This document shows, piece after piece, positions 35,634-48,914 of a DNA stretch of 64,000 bases (positions are counted from its first letter, which is position 1; each line of letters begins with the position of its first letter). The position numbers were made by a program, and so were the translations under genes. The DNA is taken from positions 1,240,001 to 1,304,000 of the forward strand of contig BCHU01000008.1 of assembly GCA_001599715.1 (NCBI GenBank). Reading direction: 5' to 3'. This DNA is from Phaeotremella fagi (Eukaryota > Basidiomycota > Tremellomycetes > Tremellales > Phaeotremellaceae). Below the pieces are notes generated by a model. The model was not told the DNA's origin. It ran no database searches and saw only the letters and a program-made list of their open reading frames with translations.

Positions 35634-38600
35634 GTTGAACGAGCTTTGATAGGATAGAGTGGTAGGTAGGTATCACTGATTAGGAGGCAGGATTTGTAGG
35701 AGGTGTGGTATGTCGGTCCGGCGACGATATTGGACTGGCTTGCAGTTTCTAGCCAAAAAAGAAGACTTGCTTCTGATTCTGATAAAAGTGAGCCTTTAGA
35801 GCAGGGCTGAGCGTGTAAGTTGTTGTTAACGTAGTTGTAGATTTATAGTTGAATTTTCGAGAATACCAGAGTAGGCACAGCCAGACAATGGGGAGGATTT
35901 TATAGGTGAAAAGAGAGGATAGGAGAAGACGTCAGATTAGTGACGATTAAAAAAATGTAGATGTAACGGTGACGAAGATGAAAGATAGATACCTACAATT
36001 TAATAGCTTGATAGTCTTTTGTCTCAGCCCAATCGATCTACGTTGCCATCCAGTGGCCAAGGGAATGAATGATAATTTTTTATCTCCTTGTAATTTTTCC
36101 TTTGATTCGGATCAACCTAGGGAAATTTGACGGTAAGGCGTTTGGCTGGCGGTATGAGTTTAAGACTGAAATCTTTAAACCTTACCTTTGAGAGGAGAGA
36201 GAATAGATTGTTTCCCTCTAGAGTGAACCGTACGACCAGCGTAGGATGAGAGGATGAATGACGAAGAAGAAAGAGAAGAAGAAAAGAGAAATGATCGATT
36301 GGATGGTGTTGTTGTTGTTGTGCCTGAAGGTGGCGAGGAATTAACATAATCCATAAGATGGTCATTTAACAACAGATAAAACCACTCAACTCACCTCGTA
36401 CGCCCAACCTATTCTCTAACCAAGATAACAATGGCTTAAGCCAAATGATATATATCCCACCGAATGGCTGAACCGATATTGAAAACCTAGGGTGAAAATG
36501 TAGGTCGGAAGATGGCTGGTTCGGTGACGTCTCGTTATCTTCAAGTTCACTTCTAAACCTTTCAATTCTTGAATTGATATAAATTACAAGTGAATTGGAA
36601 TCAACTAGGATTCTGGACTATCAAAAGAAGAATGGTAAAAGACTAGGTTAGACTATCGTTCAACCTCTATATATCTATCAACTGAATTGTATGATCGAAC
36701 GTTATAAACTGTTTTCGGTAAAACCTTTGTCGAACGGATGGGAGAGTGTATCGGGATGTGTGTAATACAATTGTATTTTTGAGCTTCAAGCGTGGTAAGA
36801 TGTGTTGTTAGACCGACTTGATCCGCTATAAAGGATGATTGAGTGTATGTAAATTAGAATCGTTTGTCCTACGTGGACCAAAAGGTATCCTTTATAACCA
36901 GAAAGACGCTACTCGAGCTATCCTATCGATGACGACCGTGAATTTGACAACTTGGAACTATAGTAGTGTGGTTCTAAAAAAGAAGGAAAGCGAGTTAAGT
37001 GGATTGTGAATATATCAAGTTATAGTTATAAAACCAAGACCGGGGGATGTTATACCAAGGTCTTGGATATTTGACCTTGTACCAAGAAAACGAAAACCAA
37101 GATAAACCGCAGGATTTGTCAACAAATAAACAGGACAAAGGAACTTAACGGAGCATCATACAGGTAAAATGTTATAAAACAAGCCGAACCAGATTACTCA
37201 ATACAAATTAAAGTCAAAATTTCGTAGACCCGTTTGCTAAGTATCGCAGACTTTCCACTCACTACGCCGTAGCTAGTTTGCAGTAGACCCTCCAAAAGCC
37301 AAAGGTTTATCAAAAAGAAACTAACTTTACGAGAAAACCTTACGAGAACAGGGTAGAATAGATTAGTTGAATACCGAAATACAATATGAATTTTATCATT
37401 TTCTCGATCCAACTGAATACTAACTGTAGTTCTTCCAGGGATCGCTTGCTATCTTTCTTTGTTGTCTTTGAAAACTTCCGGACAGACGTAACCGCGACAT
37501 TTATTCTTGTTGAGATACCTACAAAGCACGAAGGACCAGAGAGTTTCTTTGTATTAACCAAACCCTTGACGCCAGTTTCTGAAACAACTCGCAATAAAAT
37601 CCCTTAGATGAAGTACATTGCAGTGTAAATTCATAGAACGTGATCATCAGATGATAAATGTCTCATCATCACGGAGATGAACCTTGAGAATTCCATGGAC
37701 CATGGATAACAATGGCACGACTCTAGTCTGGACCTCACCATCATCCGAAGACCGAAAGACGTGGCGTCATTCTGTTATCATTGTTTGATTGTTATCTATT
37801 GATAGTAATACTGATTACTATTGTTCAATAAAGTAATCGGGTGGCAATCAAGCCAGCGCCAAATCGCCAAAACAATAGTTCAATACTGCAATAGCTCAAT
37901 GGATTGATAGATGAATTAGCGAAAAGAAGTCTGGACTTTTAGCACGATCAGAAGTAGTTACAGCAGACACTAATGAATATCGTTCTGAGAAACATCATAC
38001 TTAATGAGTTCATTAAAGAAACAAAAACGACTCCATCATAGTTACATAGACATGAGGATCTAGGTACTGGTATGGCTACAAGATCTTCAGGTTCCCCCTT
38101 ATCAGGTCGTAAACAAGATCCTCGAAAAAAATCATAAAGTCAAAAAAGATAAAAAAGAAAAATAAACTTCATACTTTTGCACAGTTGTATTCTTCTCATA
38201 CCCTTAGAAGAAAATAAATGAAACAAAGGTCTCACTTGGAACGTAACTAATTTAAAAGAACGAGTGTAAACCTTGTTACACCTTCACCGTTCACCGCCAC
38301 GCCACATTCAAATCCGATGAGTTATTACCTGATCCGGCGATTCTTCTCATCCACTGTCTCACCTTTATTTGCTATGTATCTACTAAGCTTTAGATGTTAT
38401 GCTAGAACTTGGTATAACCTTGTTAACGATAAAGTTCAAACTTCAAAGTTCAGAAATTTAGTACGATGTGAACAAGGGCCCTGATCATCGGTGGTTTTGA
38501 GCTAATCACCTCTCACTGATCTAAGATCCAAAGTGGCACCAGTCTCTACTTGTACAGATGTTCAGTCAAACCTTCAATCCTCCCCATGACCACATACATA

Positions 38601-39038
38601 GTGGAGGGTGCGAATACAAGAGATCGCGATCGAAATCTGAAACCTTTCTGTCAGTATTCGTTGCTCCTCACCCAAGAATACAGCAGGATAAACCATCCCG
38701 AGTTGATGAATGACGGACCCAACGAGTACCGTGTCGTCGAGTTGATCATCTTTCTCTGCATCATCCCTTGCAGTAAATCGTACCTTCACCTTCTAAATAG
38801 CATTAAAAGATTGGCTCGCGAGCCACCAAGTTCATTGCACCAAGTTCACCGTAAAAGATTTAAAATGCATAACCCAAGAACAATCCCAAGGAAACGCACA
38901 CAAAATCCATGAAAAAAAAACTAATCCATACTCTTCTATACGAGTATACCGTTTCATCCAAACACCCCATTTATTTCTCTCGGTCATTATAAAAAACTTA
39001 AACCAGAAACCTCCCGTCTAGAACTAAACAACAAATCG
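35634..39038. other. 3.4-kb non-coding region upstream of the WetA-like gene
   Basis: By far the longest gap in the window, about five times the others. It is AT-rich, with scattered short open frames on both strands but no frame with convincing protein character, apart from a Ser/Thr-rich piece at 36175-36354. The far end also holds the 3' UTR of the NADH dehydrogenase gene, whose stop is at 39039. The rest is likely a long promoter plus a long, possibly spliced, 5' leader of the regulator. No repeats or RNA genes were recognised. Confidence 0.55.
36175..36354 (-). other. possible upstream ORF or leader exon of the WetA-like gene
   Basis: An ATG at 36354 opens a 59-codon frame encoding Ser/Thr-rich peptide (SSPPSGTTTTTPSNRS, ILSSYAGRTVHSRGK), with a good splice donor, G|GTAAGG, near its end (36185). 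It lies 540-720 bases before the WetA-like start on the same strand. It could be a translated uORF, an alternative first exon, or chance. Confidence 0.25.
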
Positions 39039-41793
39039 TCAATTAATGGTCCAATTGCCTCGATTGCGAAAACGTTGACTGACCTTGGACAGATCTCTAC
39101 CAAAGACTCCACGTTTGATCCAATCCAACATAAGTAAGAATCTAGTTCTCATTGAAGTTTGTTCGGACCAATAGATTCTGTTTTCATATCAGTCTTCGTT
39201 CCAAATGACCCAAGCAATAGAATCAAAACATACGATCTCCAAGCGTACATGGCAATCAAACCACCAGCCAACGAATAACCTTCATAATCGAAAACGGCCC
39301 TTTATTCATTATCAGCAACGATTTGTTAAGAAAAAAAAATCATGGGTGACATACGAATTACCGATATAAGCCAAACTACCTAGATGGAAGTAATTGAATG
39401 GTTCGTAATAAAGCTCATCGTCTAAATCTGGTACTTCGTTATCACGTAACACAGAAGCTTGTTTCGCTAATTTCGTCAACATTCCACCGAGATATTTTCC
39501 TTGTTGAGCTGCAACTTGTGCAGTCTATTGTTTTTTTTCAAGAGTTAGTTCACAAGGGGGATACAGATTTGAGTTACTTACAGCAGGCAGAGAAGTGACT
39601 TTTTGACTGAGTGTTTGAAGGGCCCTGGCGACGTCGTTAAGTGAAAGTTCATTATCGTGATCTGAATCGTATTCGTCAAAGATATCTCGGCTGTGGTCGA
39701 ATCCGAGTTAGCGGGGTTCAAAGAATAAATGAATGATACGTACACTTTGTCAAAGTATTTCGAAGCGAGTGGATATTTCTTCTTGATATAGGTGGACATA
39801 GCTAACCATTCGTCGTAATCCCTGCAAGTCCTCAGTTTAATTCCGAAAACAACATCGACCGACCACTCACAATCGATCATCCTTGTTGACATCAAATTTC
39901 TCCCATAAACCCATAAGATCATTAACCAGATTAGTGTGAACCTGCGAAAGAAAATCGTGAGATAACTTTCGAGAATAGAAAAAGGTACCTAGACTTACTG
40001 TAGCAGCGTCACCGACAGCATAAACGGTTCCAGTTGGAGCACCAGCGACACGAAGGTAACTATCGACTTCAACGGCCTTTGAATGATATTGATTAGGAAG
40101 AACTTCAACGAGTCTCTTGGTGAAAGGGTTCATCGCTATATTTCCATGAGTATAAGCGTGATCCCAAACCCAATTCCAACGAGATAGAACATACCAATTC
40201 CAGTACTCCACAAAACGAATCCGGCAGGTATCTCGACGATCTCAGGTTTCGAATCCTTATCCGCTGGATTCTTCAATGATAGAATGACTTTATCTGGGGT
40301 GACTTCTTGAACCCTACAATGCAAAAGAAATCAGTCAACTGGGCCACGAAAAGTCGTTGGATGACATACCGAGCGTTAACGAAAACGTTGATATCACTTC
40401 TAGCGAATTTCTTTTCAGCGTACTGAGAGATCTTTTCAGCGTAGGTGTTGAGAATGTGATCACGACTTTGGACTACGTGGACTGAAACTTCGTTTTTGAG
40501 GATTTTGGGATACTGACATGAAAAATTGTAAGAAAAGAGGTGACAAATTCAGTGGAATATGGGACATACGTAATTAAGAACATCTTCTGCCATCATGTCA
40601 GCTAGTTCAGCAGCGAATTCGACACCGGTTGGACCACCTCCACAGACGACGAATGAGAGGAGTCGTTTACGTTCTTCAGGGGATGTTGTTGGTATAGAGG
40701 CGAGTTCGAGGTTGGCTAGAGGGAGAGTTAGATTTGGTGCGTTTTGATATCGACCTACTCATAATTCTTCTTCTGATAGCTTGAGCATCAGGAATCGTTT
40801 TAAGTTGGAAACAGTTTTCTAAACCTTTAACACCGTGATCGTTAGACGTTGAACCGACAGCAATAATGAGTTTATCATCTACCATTTGACGAGTCAGTGT
40901 TGCTTCATTCAAACAAGTCAAGAGACATACAAGGAACATAAGCTCTCATGGTTCCAGTACCTTGATCACTTGGAACTTCAACTTCAACATATCTCTCACT
41001 CATGTCTAAATCAACAGCTGAACCCATGAGATAATGACCTCTAACTCTAGCGATAAGTTTACGTAGTGGTTCGACTAAACTTCTAGCTTCGACTGTACCC
41101 ACACAAGCGGATGGTAACAAGGGTGTGAAAGCGAAATACGTTTGAGGTGAAATGAGCGTAACGTTATAAGCGTCCGATGGCAATGATTGTAAAAGAGATA
41201 CCGCCTAGAATAAATCTATCAACAATGAATTCATCCAGGAAAGTGAGATTACCTACCCCCCATCCACCACCGACAATAACCAATCTAGGTTTCCCCTTCA
41301 TAGCCCTCTTCTCATCATCTTCCTCACTATCCAAATCAACCTCTAAAATCGGTAAATTCTTCTTACCCCCTAATCTAGGATGTAAACTCAGAGGATTACA
41401 TGGAACCCGATCGATATGTTTCTCGCTATAAGTGAAAGCGTCATGTACAAGTATAACACCTAAGATCACCGTGATACCTAACACTGAAGAGATGACTAAT
41501 CGAGTACAGAAAGCTGTTACCGGGAACCGAGAGGAGAATTTAGCTGGTGGGAATTGATAGTTCAAAAACGATGGTTTGGTGATACTTCTTTTCTGGATTG
41601 CGGAGGGTGGAAGGGTGGAAGTTGGAGATGGTCTAGCGTTGGGTTTGAAGAATTTCGGTGAGAGAGTTGGAGTTGGTTTGGTCGATAGGGATCTGACGGA
41701 TTGTAATTGTGTGGTTCTGAGAGAGAGGATGAATTTGGATTGAAGGGATTTGGAGGCTGAGAACGTTGTGAATCCGATCGGTTTTGGAATCAT
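39039..41793 (-). CDS. NDE1: mitochondrial external alternative NADH dehydrogenase with EF-hands
   Basis: Single-subunit, rotenone-insensitive type II NADH:ubiquinone oxidoreductase on the mitochondrial inner membrane; it feeds electrons to ubiquinone without pumping protons. The start ATG at 41793 gives a basic Ser/Arg-rich presequence, then a membrane span ([17 protein letters not shown]). The FAD site is [19 protein letters not shown] and the NADH site [17 protein letters not shown], with [11 protein letters not shown] and YAVGDAAT following. Two EF-hand loops are inserted before the C-terminal domain: [12 protein letters not shown] and [12 protein letters not shown]. This places it with the Ca2+-regulated fungal/plant external enzymes. 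The end is the usual [32 protein letters not shown] membrane-binding tail. About nine introns; near 690 residues. The last 13 codons might instead be an unspliced intron, since the frame after GRDLSK is not conserved. Confidence 0.88.
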
Positions 41794-42175
41794 GGTGAGT
41801 GACTGGTTTGTACTAGTCAATGAAGGAGGGAAGAGAGGGAGGGGGTGGGTATCCCTTCTATCACTAAACTAGATGAAGATGGACGTTGAGGTGATATGGA
41901 TGCTCTGTAAATAAGTTAAAAATACACTTTGTACACTTCTTTTTTTCAGCATGAGGTAGGTACCCTGGGTGAGAGACGTCATTGTGGAATCATCGTAGCG
42001 TGGCGGACGGATTTAACATCTCATCACTGCCGATTTTTAAGCGATAACCATGGTAAACATAAAGACGACGACGACGTCAATGAAGTGTAAACACGACCAA
42101 TGGAGTAACGAGCCAACACAACCACAAGTATAACTTAAACTAACATCACAATGCATTCATATCCATAAACAAGCC
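41794..42175. other. intergenic region
   Basis: About 380 bases between two minus-strand genes: promoter of the NADH dehydrogenase and 3' UTR of the cyclophilin gene. No feature recognised. Confidence 0.5.
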
Positions 42176-43544
42176 TCAAGCACCCATCTCAACTCTCTCA
42201 TACCCCTTCCCCCTCCCACCTTTCCCACTTCTCCATCTCTTAACCTTTTCTTTGCCCCCACCATAAAAGTAAACTCCAGCTCCAACAGGTCCAACAACGA
42301 AAAACAAAAGTAACAAAAATAATTTAAAAGGTGATGAAATGGTTGAATAATCTTCATTTGAATTTGAACTGTTTTTAGTGGAATCGATTTCGTCATCGTC
42401 TTCATCGTAAACTGGAATAACTTTTGAACCGCCTTCGTCGTCTTCGTCATCCTAAAAAAAAGGGAGGGGAATCTGTCTCAGAATAATGTATGGTTTATGG
42501 GCTCGTACTGTGGCGTACCACATTAGAGCTCAACACGAAGAGGTACCTGATTGCCCTCTTCATCAGTCTCTGTCTCGACGGGAAGCTGTAGTGGGTGGTA
42601 TGAGCTGGATTCATCTCGGCTAAAAACTGTATAGCTCACCTCTCCTGATGCAACAATGGTAACAGGTTCCTTTGGTTTATCTCCTCTGCCCATAGGGACG
42701 TTCTCCATGGCGTAAACAATGTCCATACCTTCAATAACATGTCCAAAGACGACCTAAACGTCAACTAAAATTCTAGGTAATATACTTACATGTTTACCAT
42801 CGAGCCAAGCGGTTTTGATAGTACAGATGAAGAATTGGGATCCGTTAGTATCACGTCCAGCGTTAGCCATAGCTACAGAGGTCAGGTTGGATATATATCC
42901 TGGACGTACAAAGAACACCAGGTCCAGTGTGACGAAGTTTAAAGTTTTCATCGGCAAACTGTTAACATTGAATCAACATCGTATCTAAGGCATTTCAAAA
43001 TTAACATCTCCAAACTCACCTTGTTACCGTAAATGGATTTACCACCGGTCCCATCACCGTTAGTGAAATCACCACCTTGAGCCCTAAAAGTGGTGTTAAA
43101 CGACCATCCCGTTTGGTTTAAATAAACCACCTACATGAAACTCTTGATGATTCTGTGGAAGGAAGAACCTTGATAACCGAAACCTAATTCTTGACCATCT
43201 TCAGTTTTACCGGTACACAACGCTCTAAAGTTTTCGACTGTTTTGGGAACAGTTCTGAGGGGGTGTGGGTCAGCTAGCTCTCTATCAAGCAAATATGTTA
43301 GCTAACTCACTTTCCGTATAGACCCATTACGATTCTACCCATTGGTTTACCGCCATGTTCGATATCGAAGTAGACCTGTAAGGTTGGGGTATGAGCGGTT
43401 GATTGGGAAGAGGAGGTGGTATAGGATTAACTGACTTACCTTGTTAGTTATGATTGGACCTTTTGAAGCGTTAGCTGATTGAATGAACAGCAGTAAGGCT
43501 ACGAAGATAGCTGTGAGGATAGGTAGAATAGATAATCGTGTCAT
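42176..43544 (-). CDS. ER cyclophilin (peptidyl-prolyl isomerase) with C-terminal membrane anchor
   Basis: Prolyl isomerase of the secretory pathway. The first 27 residues ([17 protein letters not shown], then SANA) form a signal peptide. The cyclophilin domain follows with active-site FHR ([18 protein letters not shown]), [15 protein letters not shown] and the cyclosporin-binding Trp in [13 protein letters not shown]. After the domain comes an acidic linker ([22 protein letters not shown]). A membrane span ([19 protein letters not shown]) and a short strongly basic tail ([20 protein letters not shown]) end the protein. The span makes this a type I membrane protein with the isomerase in the ER lumen, unlike soluble cyclophilin B. 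Seven or so short introns; about 310 residues. Divergent from DNAJC9. Confidence 0.85.
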
Positions 43545-43557
43545 TGTGAGTGTTGGG

Positions 43558-43586
43558 GGTGGTGGTGGTGGTGGTGGTGGTGGTGG
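43558..43586. repeat. (GGT)n microsatellite in the shared cyclophilin/DNAJC9 promoter
   Basis: About nine and a half perfect GGT units, 14 bases upstream of the cyclophilin ATG, hence in its 5' UTR or core promoter (reads as CCA/ACC repeats on the transcribed strand). Confidence 0.9.
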
Positions 43587-43669
43587 GTGGTAGATGGTGG
43601 TCAAGAAGAGGTAGATACAGTGAACGTGCAAGTGACTATCGGGTATATCAAATGGCCGACATGTGGCAC

Positions 43670-43677
43670 CTATATAA
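43670..43677 (+). promoter_or_regulatory. TATA box candidate for DNAJC9
   Basis: TATATAAA, 88 bases before the DNAJC9 ATG, in a 213-bp region shared with the divergent cyclophilin gene. Confidence 0.45.
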
Positions 43678-43757
43678 AGTGGAGGTCAACGCGACGCGCT
43701 GTAAAATCAATTCTCATCTCAACCACCACAACCACCTGCACCAAAGCAAGAGCAAAA

Positions 43758-44869
43758 ATGGACAACCCAGACCCAATCCTAAATTTCTTCACCACCAAAG
43801 AATCCCAAAACCCCGAAATACTCTATCAAACCCTAAACCCCAATCTAACCTCCAAATCAACTCTCCAAGAACTCAAAACAGCCTACAGGAAGAAAGCTTT
43901 ACTCAATCATCCAGATAAACATTCTACTAAAAGTATCGAGGAGAAGGAAAAGTTTGGTAAGGAATTTCAAAAGATCGGTTTCGCTTGGGCTGTACTTTCT
44001 GATGAGAAACGACGGAAACGGTGGGTCCAGATCTATCTTTATAGAGTTTATCATTGATTTTTTGTTTAGATACGACTCTACAGGTCGAACTGATGATCTC
44101 AGCTTTGATGAAGCTGAATCAATGGGATGGGAAGAATATTTTGAATCGATGTATCAAAGAGTTGATCGTAAAATCCTAGACGAAGATAAAAAGAGATATC
44201 AGGGTGGGTAAATGTTTCACCAAGCCAATCCAACAACAAACAACTAATGTTTCCAATGATCCAGGCTCAGAAGAAGAAACCCAAGACATCCTAAAAGCCT
44301 ACACCGAAACCCAAGGATCCTTCCCCAAAATCCTCTCCCAAATCCCCCATTCCTCAACCGTAGACGAAGAACGAATCAAACACCTGATCAACGAAAAAAT
44401 CTCATCAAAAATTATCGAAAATACCAAGAAATGGGAAAAAACGTCTAAAGACCTCCAAGCATCTGAGAAACGAGTGAAAGAATCTAAGAGAGAGGCGAGG
44501 GAGGCTGAAGAAATGGCTAAATCCTTGGGGGTACATGATGAATTTTATGGTGGGGGGTCTAAGGGGAAACGTAGAAACGATAAGACGGAGGCTGGGGAGG
44601 ACGTTTTGGGTGCTTTGATTAGGAAACGACAGATTGAGAGGGGTGGGGTTTTGGCTGGGATCGAAGAGAAATATAGGAAATTGGAGGGAGGGAAGAAGGG
44701 TAAGAAGGAGGTTGACGTTCCGGTGAGTCTTTGGATTTGGATTAGGGGATTTTATTGAGTTGGTTTGTTGATAACGTCGGTTTAGGAAATTGACGACGCT
44801 GCATTCGAAGCTCTTCAAGCTAAATTGTTTTCAAAAGATAACTCTAAAAGTAATAAGAAGAAGGTTTGA
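43758..44869 (+). CDS. DNAJC9: DNAJC9-type J-domain protein (Hsp70 and histone co-chaperone)
   Basis: The N-terminal J domain (residues about 10-95) has helix II LQELKTAYRKKALLNHPDKH with the HPD triad, then FQKIGFAWAVLSDEKRRKRYD. It is followed by the part special to DNAJC9: WEEYFESMYQRVDRKILDED, then GSEEETQDILKAYTETQG and the helix VDEERIKHLINEKIS. In animals this region binds H3-H4 while the J domain recruits Hsp70. The C-terminal third is a long charged helix (KDLQASEKRVKESKREAREA) and ends in Lys repeats (SNKKKV), a likely nuclear signal. Four exons; about 315 residues. The ATG at 43758 is close to the J domain; the open frame upstream of it is promoter. Confidence 0.83.
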
Positions 44870-45197
44870 TAGACTGGAATGGTGTTGAGTCTGTGGTCTG
44901 TTGTAGCATATTGTATGAGTTCGAGTACGATTATGTAAATATACTTCATTCTCGTACAAGTAACCCAAATTCCTCTGAGTTCCATAGGAAAAGCTGAGAG
45001 TACATACCACCACAGTGTCAATTTTGAAGTTATCGATACATAAAACTATTTAACCTATATACAACACCCGATAAAACAGAGAACCTCCTATCACTAGCAC
45101 CCGCACCGTCCCACAACCCACTCCATCTAATCACGACAATCAAGTTCATAACTTCCAAAAATCAGTAACCACCCCCAACAAACCAAACACTCAGAAC
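44870..45197. other. convergent 3' intergenic region
   Basis: About 330 AT-rich bases between converging DNAJC9 and CFIm25 genes; 3' UTRs only. Confidence 0.5.
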
Positions 45198-46147
<950 letters not shown>

Positions 46148-46370
46148 TGTGAGCAGATGTGTCTGTTACTGTCGTCGGATGAGGGTATGTTATTGTCTGT
46201 AATTTATGATATAGAAAGGAAAAGAATAGAGTTAAAGTTGAAGAAGAAAAGAAGACAAGAGAAAAAGAAATCAACCGCGTGTCAACGTCAACGTCCGTGC
46301 GTCATCCAACCAAGATCGAACGATGTATCCCAACAACCTTCTTCATCCAACCACACCACCAACACCACCA

Positions 46371-48055
46371 CCATGCCCCTCTCACCAATCCTAACCCAAA
46401 CCTTCCCCCAAACAATCCCAGGTCCCCAAAAAACCCTAGCCTATGCCTTCATAAGGTCCCCCCTCCAAACCCCCACCCCAATCCAACTACCCAACCCACC
46501 GAAATACCAAAAATCACATCCCTTCTATCCCCAACCGTACGAAATCCAGGAAATAGGTTATTCAATCTATTATCCCTCGACCTCAAGTTCTTCTTCTTGG
46601 TTCGGTGGGAAGGGGGTTAGTTGGTTACCGAAAGAAAACGTTAGAGGTGTCGTTGATGGTTATGAGAAGTTCTTGGGTTCGAGAGCTGCAGGTTGGATTT
46701 GTAGGTCTTTGACCTCTGTGGTTGGAATAAAGTTCTGATGAAAATTTAGTTTCCACCCTTCGATTCGTAGCTGGTAGACTTAAAGTCAGTTAACCCAAAA
46801 AGTCCCCAACCAACTAACAAAACCAGATGCCAGTGCATCCCCTAGCCCCCTGTCAAAATCCCAAAACACCTTATCCATTGATAATATTCTCTCATGGTTT
46901 AGCAGGGACAAGGAACGCTTATAGGTAGAATCAGTTTCTTCTGTGTCTATGTCGATTGACAAACTGATAAAACTTGAGTTAGTCAATACTGCTCCGCACT
47001 GGCTTCTCATGGTTATGTGGTTTTAGCTATTGAACATCGAGATGGATCTGGACCGGCGGTATCGATACCTAACCCAAATTCACCTGGTGAAATGCAGTCT
47101 TTAACATACCTCAAACATGAGGAGTTGGAGTGAGTGGTATTCCACCTCCAAGTCAAATTTGGATTATCCATAACTGACATGAAAAACAGTTTTTCAGAGT
47201 GTAACGACAACACATTAACTTATTTCAGAAGTCTACAACTTGAACTAAGAGTTCAAGAGGTTTATGAATCTTTCAAATCTTTCCGGGAACTCATGACTGA
47301 AGATCCCAAAGAGAATTCAGAAATCATCATCCCCGATCTAAAAGATAACGAAAGAACCAACTGGATAAAGAGTTTTGAAGGGATGATCGACTTCGAACAA
47401 GTTACACTAACAGGACATAGTTTCGGTGGTGGAACGATGGTAAGTTGATCTCAAACTCGTGTCGACTGACCTCATGGAATCAGTTACATCTTCTCCAACA
47501 TCAACATGACCCACCTGATCAAATCCAAATCCCAATCAAAAATTGTATAGCCCTAGATCCATGGTTAGAACCTCTCCCCCTCCCAGTCCCCAATCCAACA
47601 GAATCACTAGAACCAAATAAGAACATCCCGATCTTAGTAATCAATTCTGAAGGGTTCACGAAATGGTCAGATCATTTTACCAGGTTGTTGGGGATGATTA
47701 AGAAAAATAACGGGAATCTGGTCACCATCATTGGTGCGAATCGTAAGTCACTCCCCTTTCTCATCGAGTTTTCACTTTGGTTATAACTGTAACTGAATCA
47801 AGGTTAGATCAAGCTTTCTCAGATTTCCTCATCCTAATCCCACCAACTCCAACTTCCGCATTAGGCTACCTAAAAACGATACATGAATTATCAATAAATT
47901 TCATTCAAGATTCTTTCCAAGATTCTTCCGAAATTAGAGGGAAGAAAGTTGATAGAGGTGAATTCAAGGAATTGGGTGGAGACAAGGGTCAAGTGGTTGT
48001 TCATCTTTTGACCACTAGTGCGAGTACAAGTACGAGTACGAGTGGGGAGATATGA
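46371..48055 (+). CDS. PAF-acetylhydrolase-like lipase (plasma/type II family, serine hydrolase)
   Basis: Alpha/beta hydrolase related to platelet-activating-factor acetylhydrolase, acting on oxidised or short-chain phospholipids. The N-terminal part ends in a strand region (IGYSIYYPS). After two short introns come PLIIFSHGLAGTRNAYSQYC (oxyanion-hole 'SHG') and YVVLAIEHRDGSGPA. The nucleophile elbow is LTGHSFGGGTM, the acid is in IALDPWLEPLP, and the catalytic His is in IGANHQAFSDF. That His codon is split by the intron ending at 47812, which confirms the splice site. There is no signal peptide, so an intracellular enzyme is likely. The C-terminus is Ser/Thr-rich (TSASTSTSTSGEI). About seven exons; near 440 residues. 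Confidence 0.82.
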
Positions 48056-48114
48056 CCATCTTTAGAAACACTAGAATTAGAATACATGTTACCAAGACAC
48101 CTTCAAACGAGTTA

Positions 48115-48619
48115 TTATAAATGTAAACCCTCTTGATCATCCCCTTGCGTCGAAGTCGGGATCGAACCACCCTCCTGCAGCTTCCCATCCCCCCTGCCTA
48201 ATCCATAATGCCCCAAAGCCCCCTCCCCAACTTTCTCAACAAGAGCCAATCGAATCATCTCAATACGTTCGTTCTGCGATGATCTAGAGTTCACATTCAA
48301 CGATCAATGGTCAGAATCATTAAAATCAAAGAAAGAGAGAGAGGTGATACTTACATGACACCCAAATTCTCTTCGTATGCAGCTTTCAACGTCCCATCCT
48401 CATCTTCCTCTTGGATATATTCAAGTAATTCTTTCTGCGTCTGTGTGAGATGTTGGATTGAATTTTCTAATCTATGGATTTCTGTTTTCTTATTTCAGCG
48501 AGAGTCATCAAGCGAGCAGCCTGCGGCTGGTGCTCACCATTCGTTAATGTTTCTATATCTAGATTTTTAGCTTCTTGGATCGTAAACGGTTGATCGTGTT
48601 TGGGGATGAATTCTGGCAT
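48115..48619 (-). CDS. small coiled-coil protein of about 127 residues, function unknown
   Basis: Three exons from ATG 48619. It opens MPEFIPKHDQPFTIQEAKNL and continues in two helices (IHRLENSIQHLTQTQKELLE, then AAYEENLGVISSQNERIEMI) that look like a conserved antiparallel hairpin with the pattern 'L.NSI.HL..TQ.EL'. The last 50 residues are Gly-rich and variable (GALGHYGLGRGDGK). No signal peptide, membrane segment or metal site. I recognise the pattern as a real conserved small protein but cannot name it. Its stop is 60 bases from the stop of the convergent lipase gene. Confidence 0.62.
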
Positions 48620-48914
48620 TCGTCTATAAAAGCAATGGGTGTTACTTTATATTCCTCGAGAATGATGTGTTGGTTGTGAACATGTAACTTAACACAAACC
48701 TGGTTTCATTTTCAGTTTTCATGAACCTACCTCCACATTGCACCCTTTGACTTAAATTCAAATCTTACGCATAAACGCAAAAACTCAAGAAAACCTGTAG
48801 AAGCAAAACACAAACACAGCGCTCCACTATCATAAACCAGAAGGATGCATCATCAAGCCCCAACCAGAAAATACATAAAACCAATCGACCAAAGGAAAAC
48901 TGATAACTCCCCCT

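Noticed and set aside
37194..37594. Overlapping open frames on both strands
   Set aside because: The minus-strand frame lacks an ATG and has mixed, non-protein-like composition.
38550..38912. 120-codon open frame on the plus strand, with an overlapping frame on the minus strand
   Set aside because: Neither shows domain, composition or splice context of a gene; both lie in the AT-rich gap upstream of the WetA-like gene.
43347..43631. Poly-Pro extension of the cyclophilin frame upstream of its ATG
   Set aside because: It is the GGT microsatellite read in the 5' UTR; the signal peptide starts at the ATG at 43544.
46279..46620. Pro/His-rich open frame
   Set aside because: Shadow frame of the first exon of the lipase gene.
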